In this document: positions 1 to 9,339 of the stretch, one piece after another
Numbering within the stretch: position 1 is the stretch's first letter
Layout of the letters: every line of letters starts with the position of its first letter
From: Mesorhizobium atlanticum
GTDB taxonomy: Bacteria; Pseudomonadota; Alphaproteobacteria; Rhizobiales; Rhizobiaceae
Direction of reading: 5' to 3'
DNA length: 64,000 nt
NCBI RefSeq assembly: GCF_003289965.1
Contig: NZ_QMBQ01000002.1
Location: 868,001 to 932,000, forward strand
Translations under genes and position numbers: made by a program
The notes under the pieces: model-generated
What the model saw: only the letters and a program-made list of their open reading frames with translations
What the model was told of the DNA's origin: nothing
Database searches by the model: none

Positions 1-13
1 CGAAAGTTTTTCT

Positions 14-1420
14 TTACTGTGACAAGCGCACCAGAACGCCGGGGTTCATCGTGCCAGATGGATCCAGCGCATTCTTCAACCGCGCCATCAGTTCTCGCTC
101 CACCGGGCCACGATTGCGGTCCGCCATGGCGATCTTGGCGCGGCCAAGCCCATGCTCGGCGGCGAAGCTGCCGCCCATTTCCGTGGCAAGAGCCGACAGC
201 GCGTCGGCGAACGCTCCCGCCTTGCCGTCGAAATCGGCGCGGCCCTCAGGCGGCGAGAGATTGTAGTGGATGTTGCCGTCGCCGAGATGCCCGAACGGAT
301 TGATCCGCGTGCCGGGCAAAATGTCGTGGCAGAGTTCTGCGCCGGCTTCGATGAAGCGCGCGATGGCGCCTGGCGGCACGGAGATATCGTGCTTGAGCTG
401 CTCGCCTTCCAGCCGCTGGCCTTCCGGCTGCTCCTCGCGCAGGCGCCAGAACTGTGCCCGTTGCGCACCCGACGTAGCCAGCGCGCCGTCCACGACAAGG
501 CCGTGCTCCATGCCCCATTCCAGCGCTGAAGCCAGGATGTCGTCGAGGGGAACGCGTTGCGAGCCCGATGTCAGTTCCACAAGCAGATAGACATCGCCTC
601 GCGTCTCCAATTGATAGGCTAGGTCTGGCACATGCTTGAGCGCCAGCCCGAGGCCGACGTCCGAAAAGAATTCGAGGCCGGCCAGGAATTCTCCGGCTTC
701 GCCGCGCAGGAAGGCGCCGAACCAAACGGCGCCGGCGAAGTCGGACATCACGAGCAGCGCGCTCGCCTGCTGTCTTGGCGTGGGATAGAGCCTGAGGATC
801 GCGCGCGTCACGATGCCGAGTGTGCCTTCCGAACCGCAGAACAGCTTGCGCAGCTGATAGCCGGCATTGTCCTTCTGCACCGCGCGGAGGCCGTCCCATA
901 CCGTGCCGTCCGGCATCACGACTTCGAGGCCGAGCACCAGATCCTGCATCATGCCATACCGGAACGCATGGCTGCCGCCGGCATTGGTGCCGATCAGGCC
1001 GCCGATCCTGGCGCTGCCTTCGGCGCCGAGATGCATCGGAAACATCAGGCCATGCGGTTCCAGCGCCTCATGCAGCGCGGCGAGCACGACGCCTGCTTCC
1101 ACGGCAATGGAGCCGCTGTCCAGATCCGGCTCGCCGATCGCCGTCATTCGTGAGAGCGAGACGATCACCGCGTTCGGCTGCCCGGCGACAGCGCCGCCGC
1201 AGAGCCCGGTGTTGCCGCCTTGCGGGATCACCGCCACTCCCGCCTCCCGGCATGCCAGCACCAGCGCGGCGACTTCGGCCGTGTTCGCAGGCCGGGCGAC
1301 ACCCAGAGGCGCGACGCCATAGCGGTTCAGCCAGTCGCGCTGGTAGGGTTCAGCGTCGGCGCCCGAAAGCCAGCCTTTCGATCCGAGAATTGCCTGCAAC
1401 GCACTAACGGGATCTGCCAT
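14..1420 (-). CDS. FAD-binding oxidoreductase, D-lactate/D-2-hydroxyglutarate dehydrogenase family
   Basis: Predicted flavoprotein that oxidises a D-2-hydroxyacid to the 2-oxoacid. The 468-residue product has the N-terminal PCMH-type FAD-binding domain (GGNTGLCGG near residue 70, then GGLIGTNAGG and GSEGTLGIVT) and the C-terminal FAD-linked oxidase domain with HLGDGNIH and EHGLGR, the usual GlcD/D2HGDH signatures. I start at the ATG at 1420; an upstream in-frame start would add an unlikely Ser/Arg-rich leader. It lies 53 bp after aapP on the same strand, so it may be co-transcribed with the amino acid importer and handle a 2-hydroxyacid derived from the imported amino acid. The exact substrate is not visible in the sequence. 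Confidence 0.85.
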   Translation of the reverse strand: MADPVSALQAILGSKGWLSGADAEPYQRDWLNRYGVAPLGVARPANTAEVAALVLACREAGVAVIPQGGNTGLCGGAVAGQPNAVIVSLSRMTAIGEPDLDSGSIAVEAGVVLAALHEALEPHGLMFPMHLGAEGSARIGGLIGTNAGGSHAFRYGMMQDLVLGLEVVMPDGTVWDGLRAVQKDNAGYQLRKLFCGSEGTLGIVTRAILRLYPTPRQQASALLVMSDFAGAVWFGAFLRGEAGEFLAGLEFFSDVGLGLALKHVPDLAYQLETRGDVYLLVELTSGSQRVPLDDILASALEWGMEHGLVVDGALATSGAQRAQFWRLREEQPEGQRLEGEQLKHDISVPPGAIARFIEAGAELCHDILPGTRINPFGHLGDGNIHYNLSPPEGRADFDGKAGAFADALSALATEMGGSFAAEHGLGRAKIAMADRNRGPVERELMARLKNALDPSGTMNPGVLVRLSQ

Positions 1421-1473
1421 GGGGTACCTGAAATGCCCGGATGAACCGCGTATAGACAGTAGCGGCGTTCGGC

Positions 1474-2235
1474 TCAATGGCCGAGCACCTGCGACAGGAA
1501 CTGCCGCGTGCGCTCGTTGCGGGAGGCGGTGAAGAATTCCTCCGGCGGCGCTTCCTCGACGATCTCGCCGCCGTCCATGAAGATCACCCGGTCGGCGACC
1601 CGGCGGGCAAAGCCCATCTCATGGGTGACGCAGATCATCGTCATGCCTTCGGAGGCAAGCGTCACCATGACGTCCAGCACCTCAGAGATCATTTCCGGAT
1701 CGAGCGCCGAGGTCGGCTCGTCGAACAGCATGACCTGCGGCCGCATGCAGAGCGCACGCGCGATCGCGACTCTCTGTTGCTGGCCGCCGGAGAGCTGGCC
1801 GGGAAACTTCATCGCCTGCTCGGGAATGCGGACCTTCTGCAGATATTGTCGTGCGGTCGCCTCGGCTTCCGCGCGCGGTCGCTTGCGCACGATCATGGGG
1901 GCAATCATGCAGTTCTCCATCACCGTCATATGCGGGAACAGGTTGAAGTGCTGGAAGACCATGCCGACTTCGCGCCTGATCCCCTCGATGTTGGCGACAT
2001 CGTCGTTGAGCTCGGTGCCGAGCACGGTGATCTTGCCGCCATTGTGCTGCTCGAGCCGGTTGATGCAGCGGATCATGGTCGATTTGCCCGAGCCGGAGGG
2101 ACCGCAAACGACGATCCTTTCGCCGCGCTCGACGGACAGGTTCACCTTCCGCAGCGCGTGGAACGTTCCGTAATATTTGTCGAGGTTTTCGAGGCGGACG
2201 GCAGGCCTGTGCGGTTTGGTGGAATTGGCTGTCAT
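1474..2235 (-). CDS. aapP: general L-amino acid ABC transporter, ATP-binding protein (AapP-like)
   Basis: ATPase of a polar amino acid importer, acting at the cytoplasmic membrane face. The 253-residue protein has Walker [10 protein letters not shown] (about 45-53), Q-loop [10 protein letters not shown], signature [14 protein letters not shown], Walker [13 protein letters not shown] and switch His in VTHEMGFA, all typical of the GlnQ/AapP group. The ATG at 2235 starts right before the conserved [11 protein letters not shown]; the longer open frame upstream codes for a Ser-rich leader that overlaps aapM and is rejected. It is last in the order J-Q-M-P, with a 10-bp gap after aapM. Confidence 0.92.
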   Translation of the reverse strand: MTANSTKPHRPAVRLENLDKYYGTFHALRKVNLSVERGERIVVCGPSGSGKSTMIRCINRLEQHNGGKITVLGTELNDDVANIEGIRREVGMVFQHFNLFPHMTVMENCMIAPMIVRKRPRAEAEATARQYLQKVRIPEQAMKFPGQLSGGQQQRVAIARALCMRPQVMLFDEPTSALDPEMISEVLDVMVTLASEGMTMICVTHEMGFARRVADRVIFMDGGEIVEEAPPEEFFTASRNERTRQFLSQVLGH

Positions 2236-2245
2236 GTGCGTCTCC

Positions 2246-3325
2246 CTACCGTTCGCCGACGGCCATGCGGCGCTCGAGGAAGGCGCCGTAGCGGGACAGG
2301 CTGAAGACGAAGACGAAATAGATGAAAGCGATGAAGGCATAGACCTCGACATAGGCAAAGCGCCATTCGCCGGTGCCGTAGGCGGCGTTGCCGGAGGCCA
2401 GGATCTCGAAGAAGCCGACGATGACCACCAGCGAGGTTTCCTTGAATGAGATCACGAACTGGTTGATCGTCGCCGGCAAGGCATTGCGCATGGCCTGCGG
2501 CAACAGGATGCGGCCGATGCGCTGCCAATAGCTCATGCCGAGCGCCATGGCGGCCTCTTCCTGTCCCGCCGGTACGCCCTGCATGCCGCCGCGCACGATC
2601 TCCGCCTGATAGGCGGAGAAGAACAGCGCCGATCCAAAGATCACCCTGTATAGCTTGTCGCCGACCAGCCATTGCGGCAGCGCGAATGGCAGGACGATGG
2701 CAAAGGTGAACAGGATCGAGATCAGCGGCAGGGAGCGGACCCCATCGATGACGATGCCGGTGGTTCGCGATATCCACGGCAGTTCCGAGCGGCGAAGCAG
2801 GGCCAGGCAGATCGCCAAGGGGAAGCCGATCAAACAGGTGGTGATGAATATGAAGAGGGTGAGCGCCAGGCCACCCCAGGCTTCCTCGCCGACATAGAGC
2901 AGACCGAGCACGCCGCCCTTCATCAGCAGGTAGTAGAGGGTAGTCCCGGCGCCCCAGACGAGCGCGATGCGGCGACCGGTCCAGAAGGCGGGAATGCAGC
3001 TCAGCGCCGTCATCACAACGACGGCGACGCATGCCAGCGCCGAGCGCCACTGCTCCTCGAAGGGATAAAGGCCGAAGAGGATGATGCGCCACCTTGCCGC
3101 GATGACCGACCAGCAGGCACCGGCCGCCGCCTGGCACGCCTCGGGTCCGCCGCTCGTTGTGAACACGGCCGAGAAGACAGCCCAGTCGAGTAGCTTCCAG
3201 ACGATGAAAGCCATGATCGCCAGGGAGATCAGCGACAGCAACGCCTGAAGCGGCGTTGCGAAGAAGCGGCGCTTGAGGTTCTCGAGCCTGCCCGGGGCAG
3301 GGGGAGCGACAACGACCATCTCCAT
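2246..3325 (-). CDS. aapM: general L-amino acid ABC transporter permease (AapM-like)
   Basis: Inner-membrane permease half of the importer, 359 residues. A hydrophobic N-terminal segment is followed by a long periplasmic insert with Cys residues ([14 protein letters not shown]), as in AapM/BztC, then the HisM-type permease core. The EAA-like cytoplasmic loop is seen as [22 protein letters not shown] followed by [10 protein letters not shown] (shown here in two parts). It sits 3 bp after aapQ and 10 bp before aapP, so translation is probably coupled. AapQ and AapM form the heterodimeric channel. Confidence 0.9.
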   Translation of the reverse strand: MEMVVVAPPAPGRLENLKRRFFATPLQALLSLISLAIMAFIVWKLLDWAVFSAVFTTSGGPEACQAAAGACWSVIAARWRIILFGLYPFEEQWRSALACVAVVVMTALSCIPAFWTGRRIALVWGAGTTLYYLLMKGGVLGLLYVGEEAWGGLALTLFIFITTCLIGFPLAICLALLRRSELPWISRTTGIVIDGVRSLPLISILFTFAIVLPFALPQWLVGDKLYRVIFGSALFFSAYQAEIVRGGMQGVPAGQEEAAMALGMSYWQRIGRILLPQAMRNALPATINQFVISFKETSLVVIVGFFEILASGNAAYGTGEWRFAYVEVYAFIAFIYFVFVFSLSRYGAFLERRMAVGER

Positions 3326-3328
3326 CTC

Positions 3329-4492
3329 TCATCCCCTCAGCTGGTTGCCCTTGAGCGCGATGGCTTTGTTGATGCGGTTGAACACCGCGGCGAGGCTGAG
3401 ATTGATGGCGAGGAAGCCTGCCATCAGGATGCCGATCGCTTCCAGCGTCTGGCCGGAATGGTTGATCGTCAGCGCCACGATCATGAAGAAATCGGTGAAG
3501 CCGACGGCAATGCCCATCGTGGTTGCCTTCATCAGCCAGACATACTGGTTGGCGAGGATAGGCAGCATGGCGCGCAGCGCCAGCGGCAGCCTGACCAGGG
3601 TGAAAACGCGCCAGGGGCTCAAGCCCAGCGAAAGGGCTGCCTCCATCTGGCCCTTGCCGACCGCCTTGAAGCCGCCACGCACGATCTCGGCGATGTAGGA
3701 ACCGCCATAGATGGCGATGGCGATCGCCAGCGCGGAAAACTCCGGCGGGATGCGCAGGCCGCCCTTCAGATTGAGGCCCTGCAAGGCAGGGAAGTCGAGC
3801 AGCGGCAAATCCGGCAAGCGGCCAAGCGCCAGGATGACGGCGGCCGTGGTCAGCGCCGTCGCCGCGGCGGCCAGTTGAATGCCGAGCCGCTCGCCGAATG
3901 GTTGGCTAAGGCGCGAGGTCCGGCCTATCCAGATCGGAAGCGCGATTGCCGCGATCACGGCAAGTATCGCCGCCGCGAAGGCTATGCCCCCGACATTGGG
4001 GAACGGGACGTAGAGGCCGCGGCTGGTCAAGAACATGCCTAAGGCTTCATGCGCGGCGCGCGGCGTCGGAAGGTGCGTGATGATGGCGTACCAGAAGAAG
4101 ACCTGCAGGATCAGCGGGATGTTGCGGAAGATGTCGACATAGGTGCGGCCGAGAAGTTGCGCCAGTTCGTTCGACGAAGTGCGCGCCAGGCCGACGATGG
4201 TTCCGACGAGCGTCGCCAGCACCAACCCGACGCTGCCCAGGAACAGCGTGTTGATGATGCCGATGAGGAAGAACCACCAATAGGGATCGTTGGCCGTGGC
4301 GGGGAGCAGCGAGAAGTTCACGTCCCAGCCCGTCGATTTGTAGAGGAAGTCGAAGCCCGAGGTGATCCCTTGCTCCGCGAGGTTGCGCCGCGCGATGACG
4401 ATGCCGGCCAGCACAAGGGCGGCGAGCGAACCGACATAGAGGACCTGCAACAGCGCGTTGCGGACCTTCTGATTTCTCAGCAGGCTGACCAT
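3329..4492 (-). CDS. aapQ: general L-amino acid ABC transporter permease (AapQ-like)
   Basis: Second inner-membrane permease of the importer, 387 residues. It has a first membrane segment near residues 17-35 (LYVGSLAALVLAGIVIA), a loop with FDFLYKSTGWD typical of AapQ/BztB, and a C-terminal permease domain with the EAA loop YIAEIVRGGFKAVGKGQ followed by MEAALSLGLS. Its start at 4492 follows aapJ by 81 bp, a space that carries a strong stem-loop. The pairing with AapM, rather than a homodimer, is the rule in this family. Confidence 0.9.
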   Translation of the reverse strand: MVSLLRNQKVRNALLQVLYVGSLAALVLAGIVIARRNLAEQGITSGFDFLYKSTGWDVNFSLLPATANDPYWWFFLIGIINTLFLGSVGLVLATLVGTIVGLARTSSNELAQLLGRTYVDIFRNIPLILQVFFWYAIITHLPTPRAAHEALGMFLTSRGLYVPFPNVGGIAFAAAILAVIAAIALPIWIGRTSRLSQPFGERLGIQLAAAATALTTAAVILALGRLPDLPLLDFPALQGLNLKGGLRIPPEFSALAIAIAIYGGSYIAEIVRGGFKAVGKGQMEAALSLGLSPWRVFTLVRLPLALRAMLPILANQYVWLMKATTMGIAVGFTDFFMIVALTINHSGQTLEAIGILMAGFLAINLSLAAVFNRINKAIALKGNQLRG

Positions 4493-4518
4493 CGACCGAT
4501 CTTTCTCGAATTGCCGCC

Positions 4519-4548
4519 GGCTCCGCCCGGCGCAAGCCAGGCGGAGCC
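4519..4548 (-). other. stem-loop between aapJ and aapQ
   Basis: Perfect inverted repeat GGCTCCGCC / GGCGGAGCC (4519-4527 and 4540-4548, 12-base loop) lying 25 bp past the aapJ stop in the direction of transcription. There is no T-run on the minus strand after it, so I read it as an mRNA-stabilising or partial-attenuation hairpin that would let the binding protein be made in excess over the permeases. The function is inferred from position. Confidence 0.6.
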
Positions 4549-4573
4549 CAGGGTGGTTACCTTTGGATGTGGG

Positions 4574-5608
4574 TCAGTCGATCACCAGCGGGAACAGGAC
4601 GCCGCCATTGTTCCACAGATTGGTGAGCTCGCGATCCATCTTGTAGGGCGAGTCCTTGCCGAGATCGCGATCGAAGATCTCGCCGTAGTTGCCGACCTTC
4701 TTGATGACGTTGTAGGCCCAGTCGTCGGAGAGCCCGAGACCCTTGCCCATGCCGGGCGTGACGCCGAGGAACTTCGCCACCTGCGGCGAGGTCGGCTTGG
4801 CCTTGATCTCGTCGACATTCTTGGAGGTGATGCCTTCCTGCTCGGCGAAGACCAGGGTGCTCAGCGTCCAGTTGGCGATGTCGACCCAATTGTCGTCGCC
4901 CTGGCGCATGATCATCACTTCGGGCTCGACCGCCAGCACGTCGGGCAGGATCACATGGTCCTCGACCTTGCTCTTGGCGATGCGGGCGATGGCCAGCGTC
5001 GGACCCCACTGCGCATAGAGGTCGCAGCGGCCGGAGAAATAGGCCTGTTCGAGCTCCTCGGTCTTTTCGATCAGCACCGGCTCGAGCTTGATGCCGAGCT
5101 TCTGCGCGTAGGCGGCAACCTGCTGCTCCTGCGAGGTGCCGGCGGGGATGCAGATCGTGCCGCCATTGGCGTCCTTGAGCGACTTCAGATTGAGCTCCTT
5201 ATGCGCCATCACCTTGGTCGTGCCGAGGTAGTAGGAATTGGAGAATTGCAGGCCGAGCTCGGTGTCGCGGCCGAGCGTGCCGCCCGAGGCCTTGATGATG
5301 ATGTCGATATCGCCCGACTGAAGCGAGGGCCAGCGCTGCGCCCAGCTGATCGGCACGACCTTCAGCTTCGCCGGGTCGCCGAACACGGCGGTCGCCACCG
5401 CCTTGCAAAGGTCGATGTCCATCCCCTTCCAGTTGCCCTTGTCGTCCACCTCGGCAAAGCCGAGATAGGAGCCGTCATGACCGGTGCAGTTGAGCACGCC
5501 GCGCGCCTTGACGGCTTCGAGCGTCTTGCCGCCGGCAGCCTGCGCCGGCGCAGCCAGATGCACGAAACCCAGGGCCATGGCGGCGGCCCCCCATTTGATC
5601 ATTTTCAT
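4574..5608 (-). CDS. aapJ: general L-amino acid-binding periplasmic protein (AapJ-like)
   Basis: Periplasmic receptor of the importer, 344 residues. A Sec signal peptide runs from MKMIKWG through a hydrophobic core to a probable cleavage after APAQA (about residue 24). The mature part begins KTLEAVKARGVLNC and has GMDIDLCKAVATAVFGD, a classical family-3 solute-binding pattern, and NYGEIFDRDLG near the C terminus as in AapJ/BztA. I chose the ATG at 5608, preceded by GGAG (GTGGAGACGATAAAC), over a much longer in-frame extension that would run antisense through the LysR gene and bury the signal peptide. First structural gene of the operon. Confidence 0.92.
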   Translation of the reverse strand: MKMIKWGAAAMALGFVHLAAPAQAAGGKTLEAVKARGVLNCTGHDGSYLGFAEVDDKGNWKGMDIDLCKAVATAVFGDPAKLKVVPISWAQRWPSLQSGDIDIIIKASGGTLGRDTELGLQFSNSYYLGTTKVMAHKELNLKSLKDANGGTICIPAGTSQEQQVAAYAQKLGIKLEPVLIEKTEELEQAYFSGRCDLYAQWGPTLAIARIAKSKVEDHVILPDVLAVEPEVMIMRQGDDNWVDIANWTLSTLVFAEQEGITSKNVDEIKAKPTSPQVAKFLGVTPGMGKGLGLSDDWAYNVIKKVGNYGEIFDRDLGKDSPYKMDRELTNLWNNGGVLFPLVID

Positions 5609-5697
5609 GTTTATCGTCTCCACTGTTGAGGTTGTTCCGTTTCTTGTTGTTGGAGCCCCGCAGGATGGCTTTCGGGACCCGGTCTCGAAGCCGCTTC

Positions 5698-6645
5698 TCA
5701 GTCGGAAAGCGGGGTCGGTTTCGGCAGGGAAATCTTGAGGTCGCTTCGCCAGTCTTGCTGGGCCAGCCATCGATGAAGCGCGGCCACGGCCTTGACGCGC
5801 AGATGTCCCCGCGGGACCACAAGGTAGAAGCCGGGGACTTCCTCCGGCCTCATATCGGCAATGGCGTCGCGGCCGATCGGCGCGACCAGCGCGCCGGAGC
5901 GGAAGTCCTCCTCGGCGTCGATCACGGAGACCAGGCCCACGCCGATGCCTTGCAGGGTCGCCCGGCGCATCGTCGCCGCGTCGTCGAAGCTGACGCTGCG
6001 GTCGCCGTCGGTCAGCTCCACGCCCAGGTGCCGCAATATGTCCGGCCACAGTCGCTTCGACTTTACGGTGTCGAGCAGCGTGAAGCGTGTCAGGTCCTGC
6101 GCCGATTTGATCTTCTCGCCGATCGCCGGCGTGCAGCAGATGATCTTCGGGTCCGGCACCAGGAGTGTCACCTCGTAGTCGGGCCAGTTGCCGTAGCCCC
6201 ACTGCACCGTCATATCGATGTCGTCGCGACCGAAGTCGGGTAGGTCGACCATCGTCGTCAGGCGCAGATCGGCGCCTGGCAGTATCTCGCGGAAGAGCGA
6301 CAGCCTCGGCAGCAGGTAATGCGTGGCGAAGTATGGACTGGCGTTGAGGTTGATGCGGTCCCGGTAGTTCGACTTGGTGACGCGGCGAACGCCCTCGGAA
6401 AATTCGTCGAAGCCGGCTTTGACGTAGTGCGAAAGAAGGATCGCCGACTCGGTCAGTTCGATCGAGCGGCCCTTGCGCTCGAACAGCGTCACCTGCAGCG
6501 TGTCTTCCAGAAGCTTGATCTGCTGGCCGACGGCCTGCGGCGTGACCAGAAGCTCGTCGGCCGCCTGCCTGAAACTCTTGTGCTGCGCGACGGCGTGGAA
6601 GACGCGAAGCGCATTGAGCGAAGGAAGGCGAAGCTTGCCGCTCAT
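5698..6645 (-). CDS. LysR-family transcriptional regulator (GcvA-like)
   Basis: DNA-binding regulator, 315 residues. The N-terminal winged helix-turn-helix is clear (LNALRVFHAVAQHKSFRQAA, then ELLVTPQAVGQQIK), close to the GcvA branch of LysR proteins, followed by a periplasmic-binding-like effector domain. It ends 89 bp upstream of aapJ on the same strand and so may control the amino acid importer, or be co-transcribed with it; LysR genes more often lie divergent to their target, so this is only suggestive. The start at 6645 is the first ATG before the HTH; an upstream start would add 15 unlikely residues. Confidence 0.85.
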   Translation of the reverse strand: MSGKLRLPSLNALRVFHAVAQHKSFRQAADELLVTPQAVGQQIKLLEDTLQVTLFERKGRSIELTESAILLSHYVKAGFDEFSEGVRRVTKSNYRDRINLNASPYFATHYLLPRLSLFREILPGADLRLTTMVDLPDFGRDDIDMTVQWGYGNWPDYEVTLLVPDPKIICCTPAIGEKIKSAQDLTRFTLLDTVKSKRLWPDILRHLGVELTDGDRSVSFDDAATMRRATLQGIGVGLVSVIDAEEDFRSGALVAPIGRDAIADMRPEEVPGFYLVVPRGHLRVKAVAALHRWLAQQDWRSDLKISLPKPTPLSD

Positions 6646-6727
6646 CGTAAATCCGCCTCCCTTCCGTTCGAGACGCCGTTGATCATGCACTGCCGAACCT
6701 CAACAGCCGCTGGCTGCCGCAACGATT

Positions 6728-7477
6728 CTAGGCGTAGATGTAACCACCTGAAACAATTACGTTTTCGCCGGTCATATAGGTGTTCTTCGGACCTCCGGTC
6801 ATCAGCACCCATTCGGCAATCTCGGTCGGCTCGGCGCCGCGACCGAGCGGGCTTGCCTTGGCCAGTTCCTCCAGGAAGCCAAGGGCCTTTGCCTTCTCGG
6901 TAGCCATGCCGGCCGGCGCCACGGAGTTCACCAGGATGCCGTCCCTGGCGACGTGATGCGCGAAGGACCGCGTCAGGCTGACGACGGCTGCCTTGGTCGC
7001 GGCATAATGGGCGTTCTGGGGATGCGCCTTGAAGGCGTCGACCGAGGTCAGATTGACGATGCGGCCGCGCACCTGGGCTTTCGGTTCCTGTGCCTGCATA
7101 TGCCGGACGGCCGCCACCATCATGTGGTAGGTGCCTTTGATGTTGATGCCGTTCGAGGCGTCCCACTCGGTATCGGTGATCTCGAGGAGCGGGCGGCGCG
7201 GATAGATAGCGGCGCAATTGATCAGCGTGTCGACGCGCCCGAGCTTGGCCACGATGGCATCGAAGGCGGCGTGGCATTGCGGGCCCACTTGGATGTCGCA
7301 TGCGGCAGCCGCTGTCGGCAGGCCTTTGGCCTTTGCCGCCTCGAGCGCGCTCTCCGCCGCTTCCTGATTGATGTCGATGATGCCGATCTTTGCCGCCCCG
7401 GCCTCGACAGCCATCTTGGCCAGGAGCGCGCCGAGGCCGGCGCCGCCGCCAACGATCAGAACGGAAAGATCCTTCAT
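6728..7477 (-). CDS. SDR-family oxidoreductase
   Basis: Short-chain dehydrogenase/reductase, 249 residues. The cofactor motif is unusual, VGGGAGLGA in place of the common TGxxxGIG, followed by INCAAIYPR (NAG-equivalent), a Ser in NLTSVDAF and the catalytic YAATK. The C-terminal [15 protein letters not shown] closes the fold. Substrate unknown. It starts 11 bp after the SDR gene at 7489-8199 on the same strand, so the two are probably one transcript and may oxidise successive substrates or form a pair. The ATG at 7477 directly precedes the beta-1 strand KDLSVLIVG. Confidence 0.83.
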   Translation of the reverse strand: MKDLSVLIVGGGAGLGALLAKMAVEAGAAKIGIIDINQEAAESALEAAKAKGLPTAAAACDIQVGPQCHAAFDAIVAKLGRVDTLINCAAIYPRRPLLEITDTEWDASNGINIKGTYHMMVAAVRHMQAQEPKAQVRGRIVNLTSVDAFKAHPQNAHYAATKAAVVSLTRSFAHHVARDGILVNSVAPAGMATEKAKALGFLEELAKASPLGRGAEPTEIAEWVLMTGGPKNTYMTGENVIVSGGYIYA

Positions 7478-7488
7478 TCCAATATCCC

Positions 7489-8199
7489 TTACTTGGTGCC
7501 GCTCGGCGAGGTCGGCCATGTCGGCATGATGTCGAAACGGGTGACGTCGGCCCATGCCGGCAGCGCGAGCACGGCGACGACCATTCTGGCCACGTCATCG
7601 GGTTGCACCACTTTGCTGGCGTACATGGCTGCGCGCGCCTTGGCGTCGAGGATGTCCTGGTAGAGCTGCGTCTCGACACGGCCGGCGACGATCTCGGTGA
7701 CGCGTATGCCGGACGGGGAAAGGTCGGCGCGCAGTGCGCCGGCAAAGCCGGAGATCGCGGCCTTGGTGGCCGCGTAGACGGCAATGTTGGAGAATGCCGC
7801 GTGGCCCGCGATGGAGCCGGTGAACAAGATGTGACCCGACTGCCGTTCGCGCATCTGCGGCACGACGAGGCGGGTGAGCAGGATCGCGGCGCTGAGGTTC
7901 ACCTCCAGCGCAGCGTCGATGTCGGCGATCTTCATGTCGGCGAAATTGCCGAGCGGCGGCATGATGCCGGCATTGTTGATCAGCACATCGATGGTGAGAT
8001 CCGCCAGCACCGATTCCAGCGCCTCGCGGTCGGTGACGTCGACGGCAATCGGCAGGATGCCCGGACGCTCGGCTTGCAACTCCTTGAGCGCGGCCTGGCT
8101 GCGGCCGACCGCATAGACGTCGTAGCCGGCGTCGCTGAGCGCGATCGCCATCGCCCGTCCTATGCCGCTCGTCGCTCCGGTGATGAAGGCTGTCGTCAC
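7489..8199 (-). CDS. SDR-family oxidoreductase (YdfG-like)
   Basis: NAD(P)-dependent short-chain dehydrogenase, 236 residues, with cofactor motif [17 protein letters not shown], Ser in [10 protein letters not shown] and catalytic YAATK. No ATG precedes the Rossmann motif; I use the GTG at 8199 (GTGACGACAGCC), which places the first beta strand at residue 4 as in family members. A TTG at 8286 could start a longer form containing a five-residue tandem repeat (ANGEA/ANGKA). The 296 bp upstream to the GntR gene hold nothing else that I recognise apart from that repeat. Confidence 0.8.
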   Translation of the reverse strand: MTTAFITGATSGIGRAMAIALSDAGYDVYAVGRSQAALKELQAERPGILPIAVDVTDREALESVLADLTIDVLINNAGIMPPLGNFADMKIADIDAALEVNLSAAILLTRLVVPQMRERQSGHILFTGSIAGHAAFSNIAVYAATKAAISGFAGALRADLSPSGIRVTEIVAGRVETQLYQDILDAKARAAMYASKVVQPDDVARMVVAVLALPAWADVTRFDIMPTWPTSPSGTK

Positions 8200-8202
8200 T
8201 TG

Positions 8203-8232
8203 GGCTTTCCCATTTGCGGCTTCCCCATTTGC
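8203..8232 (-). repeat. tandem 15-bp direct repeat before an SDR gene
   Basis: Two adjacent 15-mers, GCAAATGGGGAAGCC and GCAAATGGGAAAGCC on the minus strand, differ at one base and end 3 bp before the proposed GTG start at 8199. The second unit supplies a GGGAAAG that could act as a weak ribosome binding site. If the longer TTG start is used instead, the repeat codes for ANGEA-ANGKA. Confidence 0.6.
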
Positions 8233-8495
8233 CTGGATTTCAGTGTGCGGCGCGGGCCGGCGTCGCGAAACCAAGAAAACCAGCAAAAAGGAAAGATAAA
8301 CTTTCGAAAGCCTTGCGGCCGGTTGGAATATTCCGGCATGCCCGTGCGCCAGCGAACGCGGCCGGGCCCAAGGAAAACAACGCGTTCAGCGCGCGAGAAG
8401 GGGTTCTCGGCCGCAGATTGAGAAAAAACACGGCTTTCGCAAACGGCCGGCGGCGGGCGGGGCGGCGCAGGCGAACGCCATTGAAGCCGGCGGAC

Positions 8496-9284
8496 CTATC
8501 CCACTGTCGGCAAGGGCTTCTTCAGCTCGGTGAAAAGCGAGGCGGCGGCGGCTTTCTGTTCTGCTTCGGTCGCCTCGATGCCCGAGGCTTTGGCCAGCGC
8601 GCGCACGCGTCCCAAGCTGTTCTGCAGATGCTTGCGCATGGCCTGGCGGGCCTTGCCTCCGTCCTGCCTTTCGATAGCGTCGACGATGGCTTTGTGCTCG
8701 CCGTGGATGCGCGCGTAATAACTGTCCTTGAGCGCGGGCGCGACGACATAGCCGAGCTGGAATCGCGGCACGATCATCGGGCCGAGATAGCTCAAGAAGC
8801 CGTGGATGAATTCATTGCGCGCGGCCTTGGCGATCGCGAGGTGGAAGTCGTAGTCGTAGTGGATCTGGACGGCGGCGGGATCCGGGTGCCGGGCGTCGAT
8901 CTCATCCATCATGGCGCGGATGTCGCGCGCCTCCTTGTCGGTTCGCCGTTCCGCGCAGAGACCGGCGGATTCGACTTCGACACTCAGCCTCAGTTCCAGC
9001 AGGGCAATGGTTTCGGGCAGCGTCCTGAGCGTCTCGTCCGGTATCGAAAAATTGCGCGGTGTCGGCGTCTCGCTGACGAACATGCCGCGCCCCTGCTGCG
9101 GCACCACCATGCCTTCGGAGCGCAATCGCGCAACTGCTTCGCGCACGACCGTGCGGCTGACATCGTATTCGGCGCAAAGCTCCGCCTCGGTCGGCAGTTG
9201 CGCGCCGGGGAGCAGCGATCCGGAGCGGATCTTTTCGGACAGGCTCTCAGCCACAATGGTGGAAAGCGGCTTGCGCTTCGTCAT
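8496..9284 (-). CDS. GntR-family transcriptional regulator, FCD (FadR) subfamily
   Basis: Repressor-type regulator, 262 residues. The N-terminal winged helix domain is clear (SEKIRSGSLLPGAQLPTEAE, then YDVSRTVVREAVARLR and GRGMFVSE), followed by an all-helical FCD domain with putative metal ligands in FHLAIAKA, GEHKAIVDAI and MRKHLQNSLG. FCD regulators usually sense small organic acids or sugar acids and control the neighbouring catabolic genes. It sits 55 bp downstream of the RidA gene on the same strand. The inverted repeat at 12253-12273, between the minus-strand block and the divergent aldolase gene, is the best candidate operator in the neighbourhood. Confidence 0.88.
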   Translation of the reverse strand: MTKRKPLSTIVAESLSEKIRSGSLLPGAQLPTEAELCAEYDVSRTVVREAVARLRSEGMVVPQQGRGMFVSETPTPRNFSIPDETLRTLPETIALLELRLSVEVESAGLCAERRTDKEARDIRAMMDEIDARHPDPAAVQIHYDYDFHLAIAKAARNEFIHGFLSYLGPMIVPRFQLGYVVAPALKDSYYARIHGEHKAIVDAIERQDGGKARQAMRKHLQNSLGRVRALAKASGIEATEAEQKAAAASLFTELKKPLPTVG

Positions 9285-9339
9285 TCAGGGCTTCCGTTCG
9301 AGTTCAGATTCGGGATGATGCCCGAACCGGCAGGACCAT

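Noticed and set aside
4049..5629. 526-codon open frame on the plus strand opposite aapJ/aapQ
   Set aside because: Its translation is rich in Asp, Glu, Arg and His without any family motif, and it is the antisense shadow of two well-recognised genes. GC-rich third positions create such frames.
5609..6202. In-frame upstream extension of aapJ by nearly 200 residues
   Set aside because: It would place a perfect signal peptide in the middle of a protein and overlap the LysR gene antisense-wise. The ATG at 5608 has an SD.
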